Shown: positions 18,848 to 28,262 of the stretch, in pieces
How the letters are laid out: each line of letters begins with the position of its first letter
Position numbering within the stretch: position 1 is the first letter of the stretch
DNA from: Pseudaestuariivita atlantica
GTDB lineage: Bacteria > Pseudomonadota > Alphaproteobacteria > Rhodobacterales > Rhodobacteraceae
Direction: 5' to 3'
Assembly (NCBI RefSeq): GCF_001205715.1
Contig: NZ_AQQZ01000001.1
Location: 248,001-312,000, forward strand
DNA length: 64,000 nt
Notes under the pieces: generated by a model
Databases searched by the model: none
Told to the model about the DNA's origin: nothing
What the model saw: only the letters and a program-made list of their open reading frames with translations
Position numbers and translations under genes: made by a program

Positions 18848-19933
18848 ATGGATCGTCGCTCCTTTCTGAAAACGTCCGCACTGGGTGGCGCAGGCGCCGC
18901 CGCGCTGGCCGCACCGGCAGTTGCCGGCAGCCACGCACGCACGCTGACCATGGTCACGTCGTGGCCGCGCGGGTTTGCCGTGCTGGACGATGCCGCCACC
19001 TATTTCGAGAACATGGTTCGCGAAATGTCGGACGGCACCCTGCTCATCGACAAGAAGGCTCCGGGTGAGCTGGTTGGTGCGCTGGAAGTGTTCGACGCGG
19101 TGTCGTCGGGCCAGGCGGACCTATACCACTCGGCCGATTACTACTTCATCGGTCAGCACCCGGCCTATGCCTACTTCACCGCCGTGCCCTTCGGTGGCAC
19201 CGCGCAGGAAGTGACCAACTGGTACTACCATGGCGGCGGCGAGCAGCTGCACGACGAGCTGGGCGAGATCTTCAACCTGAAGGGTCTGCTGGCCGGTAAC
19301 TCGGGCTCGCAGTCGGGTGGCTGGTTCCGCAAGGAAATCAACTCGGCCGACGACTTCAACGGTCTCAAGTTCCGGATGCCGGGCCTTGGCGGCAAGGTGC
19401 TGGGCGAGCTGGGCGCATCGGTTCAGAACATCCCCGGCGGCGAACTGTACCAGGCGCTGTCCTCGGGTGCGCTGGACGGCCTGGAGTGGGTTGGCCCGAT
19501 GGCCGACGAACGCGCCGGCTTCCAGGAAGTCGCGAAGATCTACTACACCGCGGGCTTCCACGAGCCGGGCTCGGCTCTGGCGGCATCGGTCAACCTCGAC
19601 GTCTGGAACGAGCTGAGCGACCAGCACAAGGCGATCCTGCGTTACGCGTCGATGGCGACCACGCATTACCAGCTGGCCGAAACCCTGTCGAACAACGGTG
19701 CGGCGCTGGCGCGTCTGCAGCAGCAGGGCGTCAAGACGCTGCAATTCTCGGACGATGTCTGGGATGCGTTCGGCGCGGCATCGAAGAAGGTCATGGACGA
19801 GAACATGGGCGACGAGCTGTTTGCACGTGTCCGCCAGTCGTTCGAAGCCTCGCTGGCGAACTCCGCCTCGTGGATCAGCAAGTCGGACGGCTACTACGTC
19901 CAGCAGCGCGTTCGCGTGCTGGGCGGCGAATAA
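18848..19933 (+). CDS. dctP: TRAP transporter substrate-binding protein, TakP-like
   Basis: 361 aa, periplasmic. N-terminal twin-arginine-like signal (DRRSFLKTSALGGAGAAALA). The ligand pocket resembles TakP-type 2-oxoacid binders: a Gln in NSGSQSGGW, the TRAP arginine in KFRMPGLGG and DGLEWVGP. In the characterised Rhodobacter protein these residues bind sodium and pyruvate-like acids. A strong GGGAGG precedes ATG 18848. A hairpin after the gene probably lets dctP mRNA exceed the permease mRNA. Specificity for 2-oxo or hydroxy-carboxylates is inference. Confidence 0.9.
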   Translation: MDRRSFLKTSALGGAGAAALAAPAVAGSHARTLTMVTSWPRGFAVLDDAATYFENMVREMSDGTLLIDKKAPGELVGALEVFDAVSSGQADLYHSADYYFIGQHPAYAYFTAVPFGGTAQEVTNWYYHGGGEQLHDELGEIFNLKGLLAGNSGSQSGGWFRKEINSADDFNGLKFRMPGLGGKVLGELGASVQNIPGGELYQALSSGALDGLEWVGPMADERAGFQEVAKIYYTAGFHEPGSALAASVNLDVWNELSDQHKAILRYASMATTHYQLAETLSNNGAALARLQQQGVKTLQFSDDVWDAFGAASKKVMDENMGDELFARVRQSFEASLANSASWISKSDGYYVQQRVRVLGGE

Positions 19934-19947
19934 GCCATCAAGCTACC

Positions 19948-19978
19948 GGAAGGCCCGCCCGTCGCGGCGGGCCTTTCC
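19948..19978 (+). terminator. Attenuating hairpin between dctP and dctQ
   Basis: GGAAGGCCCGCC / GGCGGGCCTTTCC with loop CGTCGC, 15 bp after dctP. A partial terminator or 3'-stabilising hairpin here is typical of binding-protein genes that are expressed above their permeases. Confidence 0.7.
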
Positions 19979-20023
19979 TGACGATTGCCGGGCCCGCGCC
20001 AAGCCGGGCCGAGGGGGGACTTC

Positions 20024-21001
20024 ATGGAAACCGAACAGGCCGCGGGCTTTGGATCGGCGCTGGTGAGCGGTGCCGGATGGTTTTTCGCCCAGCTTTGGAC
20101 CGCGATCCTCAACATCCTGTCGGTGTTCACCGGCAGCCTGTGGCGCACCAGCGAGGACCCGGCCGAGATCGGCATCCTCAACTGGCTGAGCTGGGACAAT
20201 TCCCTGCCTGACAAGCAATCGCTGATGAAATTCGTCTATTACGGCGGTTCGGTGGAGTTCTTCTTCATCACGCTCGTGATCGTGCTCGCCGTCACGGCCT
20301 ACGGTTTCTACAATAACCGCTTCATGTGGCGCGTGACCGTGGGGCTGGAGGCCATCGCCAACGGCGTCGGGCGCTTCTTTGCCTGGGCGGGCCTGCTGAT
20401 GGTGCTGCAGCAGATCGTCATCGTGTTCATGCAGCGCATCTTCACGCGGCCCGACATCTCGATCGGGTTCGGCATCCCGCTGGAATTCGACATCTCGTGG
20501 TTCGCCGAGGAACTGAAGCTGTACAACGCGCTCGTCGTGGCGCTGTGCGTCACCTACACCTTCGTGCAGGGCGGGCATGTGCGCGTCGACCTGATCTATT
20601 CCGCCGTGTCGCACCGCACCAAGCGGGTGATCGACATGGTGGGTTCGATCCTCTTCATGATGCCGGGTGCGATCCTTGTCTGGATGTACGGCTGGTATTT
20701 CCTGTGGCGGCACCTGATCGTGCCGAAGGTGAACGCGACCGACGGGCTGGACCGGCTGGTCCTGAAGGCGCGCGCGCTGCGCTGGAACGTCGAGACGGTG
20801 GGGTTCAGCCCCAACGGGTTCACCGGCTACTTCATCTTCAAGATCCTGCTGGTGGCCTTTGCCGGGCTCATCTTCCTGCACGCGATCGCGTTCTTCTACC
20901 GCTCGTACCTCGAATTCGTCGAAGGCGAGGAGAGCGAAGGCAAATACCTCGACCGCGATACGCTGGGCGAGGGCGAAGATGCCTATGAAGGCACACACTA
21001 A
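20024..21001 (+). CDS. dctQ: TRAP transporter small permease subunit (long form)
   Basis: 325 aa, clearly longer than the usual 160-220 aa DctQ. Predicted hydrophobic segments lie near residues 25-45, 68-90, 115-140, 165-185, 205-230 and 265-290. Family-like features include NALVVALCVTYTFVQGGHVR and RTKRVIDMVGSILFM. Extra N-terminal (about 60 aa) and C-terminal (VEGEESEGKYLDRDT) segments are acidic and soluble. GAGGGGGGAC precedes ATG 20024. It is paired with an equally oversized DctM 15 bp downstream. Confidence 0.87.
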   Translation: METEQAAGFGSALVSGAGWFFAQLWTAILNILSVFTGSLWRTSEDPAEIGILNWLSWDNSLPDKQSLMKFVYYGGSVEFFFITLVIVLAVTAYGFYNNRFMWRVTVGLEAIANGVGRFFAWAGLLMVLQQIVIVFMQRIFTRPDISIGFGIPLEFDISWFAEELKLYNALVVALCVTYTFVQGGHVRVDLIYSAVSHRTKRVIDMVGSILFMMPGAILVWMYGWYFLWRHLIVPKVNATDGLDRLVLKARALRWNVETVGFSPNGFTGYFIFKILLVAFAGLIFLHAIAFFYRSYLEFVEGEESEGKYLDRDTLGEGEDAYEGTH

Positions 21002-21016
21002 GATCGGACGATTGAT

Positions 21017-23368
21017 ATGTTTGGACTAGACGGCGTCGAGATCGGCCTCATCATCGTGTTCCTGTGCCTGTTCGGGGGCATCCTGTCCGGCTTCCCGGTG
21101 GCGTTTGCCATTGGCGGGGCGGGCATCATCTCCTTCGGGATCATCGCCGCGCTGGACAGCGCGGGCCTGTTGATCCACGTGGCCGCGGACCCGACCGCGC
21201 AGGCCTATCGCGACCTCGTGTCGAGCGGGGTGCATCCCAACGACATATCGCTGTTCCGATACCCGGACCTGCCGACCATTTCGGAAGAGGTCTTCCCGCG
21301 CGGCTACGAGGACGCGATGAAGCGCGTCATCGCCGGCATCACCAACCGCATCAACGAGCGCGTCCTGGCCGGCCAGTCGATCGAGACGCTGTTGGCGGTG
21401 CTGATGTTCGTCCTGATGGGCATCACGCTGGAGCGGTCCAAGATCGCCGACGACCTCTTGACCACCATGGCGCGCGTCTTCGGCCCGCTGCCGGGCGGCC
21501 TTGCCGTGTCCATCGTGGTGGTGGGGGCGTTCCTTGCCGCCTCGACCGGGATCGTGGGCGCGACGGTGGTGACGATGGGCCTTCTGGCGCTGCCCACCAT
21601 GCTGCGCAACAACTACTCGCCCGAGATCGCCACCGGCGTGATCGCGGCCTCGGGCACGCTGGGGCAGATCATTCCGCCCTCCATCGTGATCGTCCTTCTG
21701 GGCACGCTGGCGGGGGACCTGTATTCCGCCGCGCAGGAGAAGCGCGCGCAGTCCGAGGGCTGTACCGACGCGCTGACCTATCTTGGCGAACCGGCGGTCG
21801 TGTCGGTCGGCACGCTGTTCCAGGCGGCGCTGCTGCCCGGCATCCTGCTTGCGCTTCTCTACGCGCTTTATGCCTTCGGCTACGCGCTCTTGAACCCCGA
21901 CAAGGCGCCTGCCGTCGCGACCGGCGAAGCGACCGGGGAGCCGGTGACGCGGGGCGAGGCCTTTACCTGGTTCCTGGGCGTGCCCGTCCTGATCGTCGTC
22001 GGCACCATCGTGCTGGGTCAGGTGGGCATGGTCGGCAGCCAGTCGACCGTCGTGTCGGGCTTCAGCGACATCAAGCAATCCGCCACCCTGCGCACCAATG
22101 TGAGCGACGAGTGCAAGGCCTCGATGATCGAGCTGCACGGGCAGGAGAAGTGGGACGAGGCGGTCGCGCAGCAGGCGGCGCTGGATGCCGAGGGTGGCGT
22201 CGGGCAGTCCGAACGGCTGACCGAGGAAGAGATCGCCGCCGCCACGCAGGCCAAGATCGACGACGCGGCCCCCATCGGGACCGGCACGGCGGTAATGCTT
22301 GTGATCCTCGGGCTGGTGATTGCCATCGCGCGGGGGGTCAAGCCCACCGCCGATCCAAGGCCGCTGTTGATCGGGGCGCTGGGGATCGTGCTGGCGCTGA
22401 TCGCGGATATCCTGCTGATCGGACCGGCGATGTCGTCATCGGCCTATGTGGCGATCATGGCGATACCCTTCGCGCTGATCCTCTACGGTGCGGCGGAAGC
22501 CGCCAAGCGCTGCGCGCAGAACGAGCTGATCCGCGTGGTCTTCCCGCCGCTGATCCTGATCATTGCCGTGCTTGGTTCGATCCTTGGCGGTATCACCAAC
22601 CCGACACCGGCGGCGGCGCTGGGCGCGGGCGGGGCGATCATGCTGGCGGCCTACCGCAAGCTGAAGGATATCGACCGGTCGCCCAAGGTGATCATCTGGT
22701 CGACGCTGGCGATCGTGGTCTGCATCCTCGTGGGCATCAATTTCGACCTGCGCATCAACCTCGACGACGTGTCGGCGGAAAGCTGGATCGCCTTCTTCGT
22801 GGCCTATGCCGCCTACCTGTACGCGCTGTTCGGACTGCTGTTCTCGTGCTGGATCCTTTACACCAACGGCGTGCTGACGCCGGTGGTGCGGGAAACGGCC
22901 AAGGTGACCTCGATGGTGTTCACCATCCTGATCGGGTCGCAGATCCTGAACCTCGTGGTGATCTCGTTCGGGGGTGAGCATTACATCCAGCAATTCCTGA
23001 AATCGTTCGACAGCGAATTCCAGGTCTTCCTGATCGTGATGCTGGTCCTGTTCATCCTTGGCTTCGTGCTCGACTTCCTCGAGATCATCTACATCGTGAT
23101 CCCGATCGTGGGGCCGGTCATCTATGGCGGGACGTTCGATCCGAAATGGGTGACGATCATGATCGCGGTGAACCTGCAGACGTCGTTCCTGACGCCACCT
23201 TTCGGGTTCGCGCTGTTCTACCTGCGCGGCGTGGCCCCGAAGGAGGTCACCACGGCGCATATCTATCGCGGGATCGTGCCCTTCGTTCTGATCCAGGTGG
23301 TGGGGCTGGCGTTGTTGTGGTCCTTCCCGTCGATCGTGACGATCGTGCCGAGCCTGATCCCGAACTGA
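21017..23368 (+). CDS. dctM: TRAP transporter large permease subunit (long form)
   Basis: 783 aa versus about 430 aa for standard DctM. The conserved transport core is split. The N-terminal part (about 1-60 and 120-300) carries SGFPVAFAIGGAG, LLAVLMFVLMG and AASGTLGQIIPPSIVIVLLG. The C-terminal part (about 500-783) carries GGITNPTPAAALGAGGAIML, LGFVLDFLEIIYIVIPI and TSFLTPPFGFALFYLRG. Between them lies a soluble Glu/Ala-rich insert (about 335-420, VSDECKASMIELHG, LTEEEIAAATQAK) and extra membrane helices. A shorter soluble insert occupies about 55-115. It is the sodium-coupled channel for the DctP ligand in the inner membrane. Confidence 0.9.
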   Translation: MFGLDGVEIGLIIVFLCLFGGILSGFPVAFAIGGAGIISFGIIAALDSAGLLIHVAADPTAQAYRDLVSSGVHPNDISLFRYPDLPTISEEVFPRGYEDAMKRVIAGITNRINERVLAGQSIETLLAVLMFVLMGITLERSKIADDLLTTMARVFGPLPGGLAVSIVVVGAFLAASTGIVGATVVTMGLLALPTMLRNNYSPEIATGVIAASGTLGQIIPPSIVIVLLGTLAGDLYSAAQEKRAQSEGCTDALTYLGEPAVVSVGTLFQAALLPGILLALLYALYAFGYALLNPDKAPAVATGEATGEPVTRGEAFTWFLGVPVLIVVGTIVLGQVGMVGSQSTVVSGFSDIKQSATLRTNVSDECKASMIELHGQEKWDEAVAQQAALDAEGGVGQSERLTEEEIAAATQAKIDDAAPIGTGTAVMLVILGLVIAIARGVKPTADPRPLLIGALGIVLALIADILLIGPAMSSSAYVAIMAIPFALILYGAAEAAKRCAQNELIRVVFPPLILIIAVLGSILGGITNPTPAAALGAGGAIMLAAYRKLKDIDRSPKVIIWSTLAIVVCILVGINFDLRINLDDVSAESWIAFFVAYAAYLYALFGLLFSCWILYTNGVLTPVVRETAKVTSMVFTILIGSQILNLVVISFGGEHYIQQFLKSFDSEFQVFLIVMLVLFILGFVLDFLEIIYIVIPIVGPVIYGGTFDPKWVTIMIAVNLQTSFLTPPFGFALFYLRGVAPKEVTTAHIYRGIVPFVLIQVVGLALLWSFPSIVTIVPSLIPN

Positions 23369-23375
23369 TCCCTGC

Positions 23376-23413
23376 GGCGACAGGGCGGTGCTGATTGTCA
23401 CCGCCTTGTCGCC
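23376..23413 (+). terminator. Long hairpin after dctM
   Basis: A 15-bp stem (GGCGACAGGGCGGTG / CACCGCCTTGTCGCC, one G-T pair) with loop CTGATTGT, 7 bp after the dctM stop. No strong T-run follows, so termination efficiency is uncertain; mRNA 3'-end protection is an alternative. Confidence 0.6.
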
Positions 23414-23497
23414 ACAAAATAACCCCAGACTCGCATTAACCATTTCTCGTTGGTCACCGCCGGTTCGCGGTGGCCTTGCGCGCGATGGAGTGTGTTG

Positions 23498-25618
23498 ATG
23501 CCTTACGATGCCGACGGAAACGTCTATCCCGAGTACCGCGGGAACAGCGATATCGCGCATGTCCCGACCCAGCAGGAATACGACGACCTGATCGCGGCCG
23601 GGTACGAGCTTGAACGGCTTGGACGCAGCGACAATTACCGCGTGGTGAGCGAGCCCGACGACACGTCCGGTGGCGGCACCGGTTCGGATCACGACGACAC
23701 AGACCACACCGGAAGCTCTGGCGAATCGGGTGGCGACGGCCACACGTCCGACGACGATTCAGGTTCCGGCGGGTCGGGTGCCGGTGGCACGGGCAGCGGC
23801 GGCGGTGGCACCGATACAGGTGGTACGCAAACCGGGTCCGGCGGGACGGGTGGCTCCGGCACGGGCGGGAGCGACACCGGTTCGGGCGGTACCGGCACGG
23901 GCGGCGACGGTGGCGGCGGCTCGGATACCGGCGGTACCGGCTCGGGCGGCGACGGTGGCGGAGGCTCGGATACCGGTGGCACCGGCTCGGGCGGCGGCAG
24001 TGGCGAAGGCTCGGACACGGGCGGCACCGGCACGGGAAGCGGCGGCGTGGATGACGGGACGTCCGGGCGGCAGGGGCCGACGGGCACGACCGACTGGCAG
24101 GATTGCGAGTGCGAGGACGTGGACCTCAGCGTCTTCTCGAACCCGCCGGGTGGCCGGGGTGCGGTCTTTACCGCGTCGGGCACCCAGACGGATGCCCTGC
24201 TGCTTTTGGGCACGGCGCTGTCGGACCGGCTGACCGGCGGGCTGGGCAATGACACGCTTCTGGGCCGCGAGGACAACGATTTCCTGTTCGGCGGTGACGG
24301 CGACGACACCGTGATGGGGCACGAGGGCCATGACACGCTGAAGGGCGGGTTCGGCAACGATTACCTGCGCGGCGGCTTCGGGCGCGACACGCTGATCGGC
24401 AACGAGGGCGACGACACGCTGCGGGGCGACCTGGGCGACGACTCGCTGTTCGGCAATGACGGCGACGACTTCATGCGAGGCGAGTCGGGCAACGACCTGC
24501 TGATCGGCGCCGATGGCGACGACTTCATGCGCGGCGAGGGCGGTGACGACCGGATGTGGGGCGGCGCGGGCGCCGATTACCTCAACGGCGGGATGGGTCA
24601 CGATCTGATGGAGGGCGGCGACGGCAACGACCTGCTGCGCGGCCATACCGGGTTCGATTCGATCAATGGCGGGCTGGGCGACGACACGATCCGCGGCGGC
24701 GCCGATCCCGACCTGCTGTATGGCAGCAACGGCAATGACAGCGTCACCGGCGGGCGCGGCAACGACCAGCTGGATGGCGGGTCGGGCGATGACAGCCTGT
24801 ATGGCAACCACGACGACGACACGCTGAACGGCGGCTGGGGCAATGACCGGCTGGACGGGTCGGTGGGCGACGACGTGTTGTGCGGGCAGGGCGGCGACGA
24901 CTGGCTGCAGGGCGGTGGCGGCAACGACACGCTGTCGGGCGGCATGGGCGCGGACGAGTTGATCGGCGGGCGCGGCGCGGACGTGCTGTGCGGCGAAGAC
25001 GGGCACGACACGCTGAGCGGCGGCACGGGCGAGGATTCGCTTTACGGAGACGCGGGCAATGACGTTTTGGGCGGCGGCGCGGGCGCGGACGAGCTGTTCG
25101 GCGGCATCGGCCACGACACGCTGAGCGGCGGATCGGGCGACGACGTGCTGGACGGAGGCGCCGGTAACGACATGCTGGGCGGCGGATCGGGCGCGGACGT
25201 GCTGATCGGCGGCAACGGCCACGATTCACTCAACGGCAGCGGCGGCAAAGACACTCTGATCGTCGAGGGCGTGGCGGATCATTACGGCAACGACACCCTG
25301 ACGGGTGGCGGCCATGCCGACACGTTCATCTTCCGCTGGACGGACGAGGCCGACGCGCATCTGCGCAACGTCACCATCACCGACATGCGCGAGGGCTTTG
25401 ACGGGATCGAGATCGAGGGCACAGCCGCCGGGATCGAACTGGACCAGGTTGTGATCCGCGACGTGGACGGCGACGGCAAGCTCGACACCGTTCTGCATTT
25501 CGACCACGCGGGCACCGGCGCGGATGCGGGGCGGGTCACCGTGCTGGGTGTCGAACTGGACGCGGCGCTGGACGATGTGGGGCTGGTGCTGGGCGCGGGT
25601 GACACGCTGATCTTCTGA
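23498..25618 (+). CDS. Secreted RTX calcium-binding repeat protein with Gly/Ser/Thr linker
   Basis: 706 aa. Residues 1-60 form a small head ([15 protein letters not shown]...). About 60-205 is a low-complexity GSGGTGTGG-type linker that at DNA level contains a 45-bp tandem repeat. About 240-590 holds several dozen nonapeptides of the GGxGxDxLx type ([27 protein letters not shown]) that fold as a calcium-dependent parallel beta-roll. The C-terminal 100 residues, ending [11 protein letters not shown], look like a type I secretion signal. No hlyB or hlyD homologue is adjacent. The linker-plus-roll layout suggests a surface or matrix protein; no enzymatic domain is visible. Start ATG 23498 has GGAG upstream. 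Confidence 0.88.
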   Translation: MPYDADGNVYPEYRGNSDIAHVPTQQEYDDLIAAGYELERLGRSDNYRVVSEPDDTSGGGTGSDHDDTDHTGSSGESGGDGHTSDDDSGSGGSGAGGTGSGGGGTDTGGTQTGSGGTGGSGTGGSDTGSGGTGTGGDGGGGSDTGGTGSGGDGGGGSDTGGTGSGGGSGEGSDTGGTGTGSGGVDDGTSGRQGPTGTTDWQDCECEDVDLSVFSNPPGGRGAVFTASGTQTDALLLLGTALSDRLTGGLGNDTLLGREDNDFLFGGDGDDTVMGHEGHDTLKGGFGNDYLRGGFGRDTLIGNEGDDTLRGDLGDDSLFGNDGDDFMRGESGNDLLIGADGDDFMRGEGGDDRMWGGAGADYLNGGMGHDLMEGGDGNDLLRGHTGFDSINGGLGDDTIRGGADPDLLYGSNGNDSVTGGRGNDQLDGGSGDDSLYGNHDDDTLNGGWGNDRLDGSVGDDVLCGQGGDDWLQGGGGNDTLSGGMGADELIGGRGADVLCGEDGHDTLSGGTGEDSLYGDAGNDVLGGGAGADELFGGIGHDTLSGGSGDDVLDGGAGNDMLGGGSGADVLIGGNGHDSLNGSGGKDTLIVEGVADHYGNDTLTGGGHADTFIFRWTDEADAHLRNVTITDMREGFDGIEIEGTAAGIELDQVVIRDVDGDGKLDTVLHFDHAGTGADAGRVTVLGVELDAALDDVGLVLGAGDTLIF
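23900..24034 (+). repeat. 45-bp tandem repeat, three units, inside the RTX gene linker
   Basis: Units start at 23900, 23945 and 23990, each beginning GGCGGC and containing GGCTCGGA. The first two are nearly identical and the third is diverged. Each adds 15 residues of G/S/D/T, so the linker length can vary by slippage without frameshift. Confidence 0.85.
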
Positions 25619-25662
25619 CACGGGCCACCCGCCGCGCTGGCGCCGGGGCTTCGGGACACATG

Positions 25663-25697
25663 AAAAGGCCGCGCGGGTGATCCCGGCGCGGCCTTTT
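25663..25697. terminator. Bidirectional terminator between the RTX gene and rplI
   Basis: AAAAGGCCGCG and CGCGGCCTTTT flank a short spacer, giving T-runs on both strands. It lies between the convergent RTX gene (plus) and ribosomal operon (minus). Confidence 0.88.
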
Positions 25698-25720
25698 GCA
25701 TGGTCTGGTGAAGCGAGGAC

Positions 25721-26350
25721 TCAGTCTTCGTCTTCGGCGGGTGCGTCTTCGCCCTGATCTTCGACGGCCTCGGCGAGGTCCTCGTCGTCGGACGTGGCCG
25801 CGCCGATATCGTCGAACAGTTCGGCGATCTCGAATTCCGCCTGCGCTTCCTCTTCAGCCGCCAGTTCCTGGATCGACTTGCCGGAGGCCTGCAGTTCCGC
25901 CTCTTCCGGCGAACGCGCGACGTTGAGGGTGATGGTGCAGTCGACCTCGGGGTGGAGCGTGATCAGCACGGTGTGCAGGCCCAGTTCCTTGATCGGGTTC
26001 TCGATGATCGCCTGCTTGCGGTCGATCGAGAAGCCCGCCTCGGTCGCGACGTCTGCGGCGTCACGGGTGGTGACCGAGCCGTAGAGGTTGCCGCCGTCGG
26101 ATGCCTGGCGGATCACGACGAACTGCTGGCCACCCAGACGTTCGGCCATGTCCTCGGCCTCTTTCTTGGTCTCCAGGTTGCGCGCTTCGAGCTGCGCTTT
26201 CTGCGCTTCGAAGTCGGCGATGTTGGCGTCGGACGCGGTCAGCGCCTTTTTCTGCGGCAGGAGGTAGTTGCGCGCATAGCCGGGCTTGACGTCGACGACG
26301 TCGCCCATCTGGCCCAGCTTGGCCACGCGTTCCAGAAGGATAACTTGCAT
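25721..26350 (-). CDS. rplI: 50S ribosomal protein L9 with acidic C-terminal extension
   Basis: 209 aa. Residues 1-150 are standard L9 ([34 protein letters not shown], then the C-terminal globular domain with [11 protein letters not shown]). Residues 150-209 form an Asp/Glu-rich tail ([20 protein letters not shown]), absent from enterobacterial L9 (about 149 aa) and common in alphaproteobacteria. Last gene of rpsF-rpsR-rplI, 13 bp after rpsR. Confidence 0.96.
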   Translation of the reverse strand: MQVILLERVAKLGQMGDVVDVKPGYARNYLLPQKKALTASDANIADFEAQKAQLEARNLETKKEAEDMAERLGGQQFVVIRQASDGGNLYGSVTTRDAADVATEAGFSIDRKQAIIENPIKELGLHTVLITLHPEVDCTITLNVARSPEEAELQASGKSIQELAAEEEAQAEFEIAELFDDIGAATSDDEDLAEAVEDQGEDAPAEDED

Positions 26351-26363
26351 GTCGAAGGTCTCC

Positions 26364-26591
26364 TTACTTCACGGCGTAGGGCAGAAGCGCGAGGAAGCGG
26401 GCGCGTTTGATCGCGCGGGCCAGTTCGCGTTGCTTCTTGGCCGAAACGGCCGTGATCCGGGACGGGACGATCTTGCCCCGTTCCGAGATGTAGCGTTGCA
26501 GGAGCCGCGTGTCCTTGTAGTCGATCTTGGGCGCGTTATCGCCCGAGAACGGGCAGACCTTGCGGCGACGGAAGAAGGGTTTTGCTGCCAT
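26364..26591 (-). CDS. rpsR: 30S ribosomal protein S18
   Basis: 75 aa, normal length. Basic N-terminus [17 protein letters not shown], then [19 protein letters not shown] and the S18 signature [18 protein letters not shown]. Binds S6 in the platform of the small subunit, and is encoded 17 bp downstream of rpsF as in most bacteria. Confidence 0.97.
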   Translation of the reverse strand: MAAKPFFRRRKVCPFSGDNAPKIDYKDTRLLQRYISERGKIVPSRITAVSAKKQRELARAIKRARFLALLPYAVK

Positions 26592-26608
26592 CTGTCGGGT
26601 CTCCTGTC

Positions 26609-26962
26609 TTAGCGGCGCTCGCGACGGCCGTCGCGTTCGTCACGTTTCTGCATCTGGATCGACGGGCCTTCGGCGTGTTCGTCGACCTTGATCGTCAGCA
26701 CGCGCATGACGTCGTCATGCAGCCGCATCAGGCGTTCCATTTCCTGCACGGCCGGTGCCGGTGCATCGGTGCGCAGGTAGGCGTAGTGGCCCTTGCGGTT
26801 CTTGTTGATCTTGTAGGCCATCGTCTTGACGCCCCAGTACTCGTGATCCACGAGCTTGCCGCCATTGTCGGACAGCACGGTGCCAAAATGTTCGATGAGG
26901 CCTTCGGCTTGCGTGTTGGACAGGTCCTGACGCGAGATAAAGACATGCTCGTAAAGAGGCAT
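26609..26962 (-). CDS. rpsF: 30S ribosomal protein S6
   Basis: 117 aa. [21 protein letters not shown]-like [19 protein letters not shown] and [18 protein letters not shown] match the S6 ferredoxin-like fold. The C-terminal tail ([16 protein letters not shown]...) is basic and disordered. First gene of the operon. In many bacteria S6-S18 binds its own leader; here only 285 bp of leader and intergenic DNA is available and no clear structure was identified. Confidence 0.97.
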   Translation of the reverse strand: MPLYEHVFISRQDLSNTQAEGLIEHFGTVLSDNGGKLVDHEYWGVKTMAYKINKNRKGHYAYLRTDAPAPAVQEMERLMRLHDDVMRVLTIKVDEHAEGPSIQMQKRDERDGRRERR

Positions 26963-27247
26963 GGTTACTCCGTTCCATTTATATCGAGGCGCGTTTCAAA
27001 GGACGGGGCAGAAATCCCTGCACCCCCATCCACGAGAGACCGCGCGGGTGATCGCTCGTACAGGGATGCGCCGTCATAGGGGCAACGGGGTCAAAGCGCA
27101 AGTCCCGCGGGGCCTGCCACGCAAGGGCCGCAATCGCGCCGCGCGCCTGCCGGAAAACCACCCCCGAAATTCCGCAACCATGCCCGCGAGACGCCCAGTT
27201 TTGTTGCGAAATCGAGAACAATAAAAAACGAGCAGTCGAGGCATATC

Positions 27248-27475
27248 ATGGCTATCACCGAAACCTTCTCCAAACCGCGGTCGGCCGAGCCGGTCGAGGT
27301 TCCCGTCGTTCCCTATCTCGCGCGCTTCGTGGGCGTCGTTTTCCTCGCCGCCGCCGTGGGGCTGTGGATCGCGCCCGGTGCGAACTGGGCCGCGGAACTG
27401 GCGCTTCTGAAGCTGGGGCTGACCTGCTTCTTCGCGATCACCGGGGCGTTGAGCCTGACGATCCGCCGCCGCTAG
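27248..27475 (+). CDS. Small membrane protein, two predicted helices
   Basis: 75 aa, unrecognised. An N-terminal Glu/Pro-rich segment is followed by two hydrophobic stretches (about 23-43 FVGVVFLAAAVGLWIA and 48-68 LALLKLGLTCFFAITGALS) and a basic end (TIRRR). This predicts a hairpin in the inner membrane with cytoplasmic ends. The ribosome site is weak. Lies alone in the divergent gap upstream of rpsF; coding composition and both hydrophobic segments support a real gene. Confidence 0.65.
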   Translation: MAITETFSKPRSAEPVEVPVVPYLARFVGVVFLAAAVGLWIAPGANWAAELALLKLGLTCFFAITGALSLTIRRR

Positions 27476-27598
27476 GGCGTGCCCCTTGTCGCGCGGTCTG
27501 TGTGATCGCGCGCACAGGGCCTGTGGGCGCATGGGGAATTGAGCGGGTGGTGAGGGACGCTAGGTATCGCGGACCTGATACCGTAACCGGAGTTTTCC

Positions 27599-28174
27599 AT
27601 GTCCCGCCTTGCCCTTGCCAGCGCCGCCGCGCTGATCGCGGCCTCTGCCGCCTTTGCCGCCCCTGAAAGATACGTGCTGGATGCCAGCCACAGCCAGGTG
27701 CTGTTTTCCTACAACCACCTTGGCTATTCCACGACGTGGAGCATGTTTTCGGGCTTCGACGGCGAGATCATGTTCGACCAGGACGATCCCGCCAATTCCT
27801 CGGTCAGCGTGGCGATGCCCGTGCGATCGATGCTGACCGGCTGGGAAGCGCGCTTCAACCACCTGATGTCTGACGATTTCTTCGGCGCGGCGGAGGGCGA
27901 CATGATCACCTTCACCTCGACCTCCATCGACGTGACGGGTGACGACACCGCCATGATCACCGGCGATCTGACGATGAACGGGGTGACGAAGTCGGTCGTG
28001 CTCGACGCGTCGCTGAACCAGGTGGGCGAGCATCCGATGGCCAAGAAACCGTGGGCAGGGTTCGACGCGACCACGTCGCTGAAGCGGTCCGATTTCGGGG
28101 TGGGCGCGTTCGCCCCCTTCGTGGGCGACGAGCTTGAGGTGCGGATCTCGATCGAGGCGATGAAGGCCGAGTGA
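27599..28174 (+). CDS. Periplasmic YceI-family protein
   Basis: 191 aa. Signal peptide MSRLALASAAALIAASAAFA, then a lipocalin-like YceI domain (YVLDASHSQVLFSYNHLGYS, FDGEIMFDQDDP, LTMNGVTKSVVLDASLNQ, SLKRSDFGVGAFAP). YceI proteins bind long-chain polyisoprenoid or fatty ligands in a beta-barrel. It faces, tail to tail, a gene whose product ends in a second YceI-like domain. Confidence 0.9.
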   Translation: MSRLALASAAALIAASAAFAAPERYVLDASHSQVLFSYNHLGYSTTWSMFSGFDGEIMFDQDDPANSSVSVAMPVRSMLTGWEARFNHLMSDDFFGAAEGDMITFTSTSIDVTGDDTAMITGDLTMNGVTKSVVLDASLNQVGEHPMAKKPWAGFDATTSLKRSDFGVGAFAPFVGDELEVRISIEAMKAE

Positions 28175-28201
28175 TCCCCGCCAGGACAGTTGGGCCTTGC
28201 A

Positions 28202-28230
28202 AGGCGCGCGCCGAGGGGTGCGCGCCTGTT
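28202..28230 (+). terminator. Terminator after yceI
   Basis: Stem AGGCGCGC / GCGCGCCT with a 10-nt loop, followed by GTTT; located in the 88-bp convergent gap. Confidence 0.55.
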
Positions 28231-28262
28231 TCGTGTCGGGCAGCCCCCCTCGGCAGCGCCAG

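Noticed and set aside
24200-25260. Regular DNA repeats as a CRISPR array
   Set aside because: They encode in-frame RTX nonapeptides with no constant repeat/spacer pattern.
26979-26984. TATAAA (minus strand) as the rpsF -10 box
   Set aside because: It is too close to the rpsF ribosome site to leave room for a normal start and has no matching -35.
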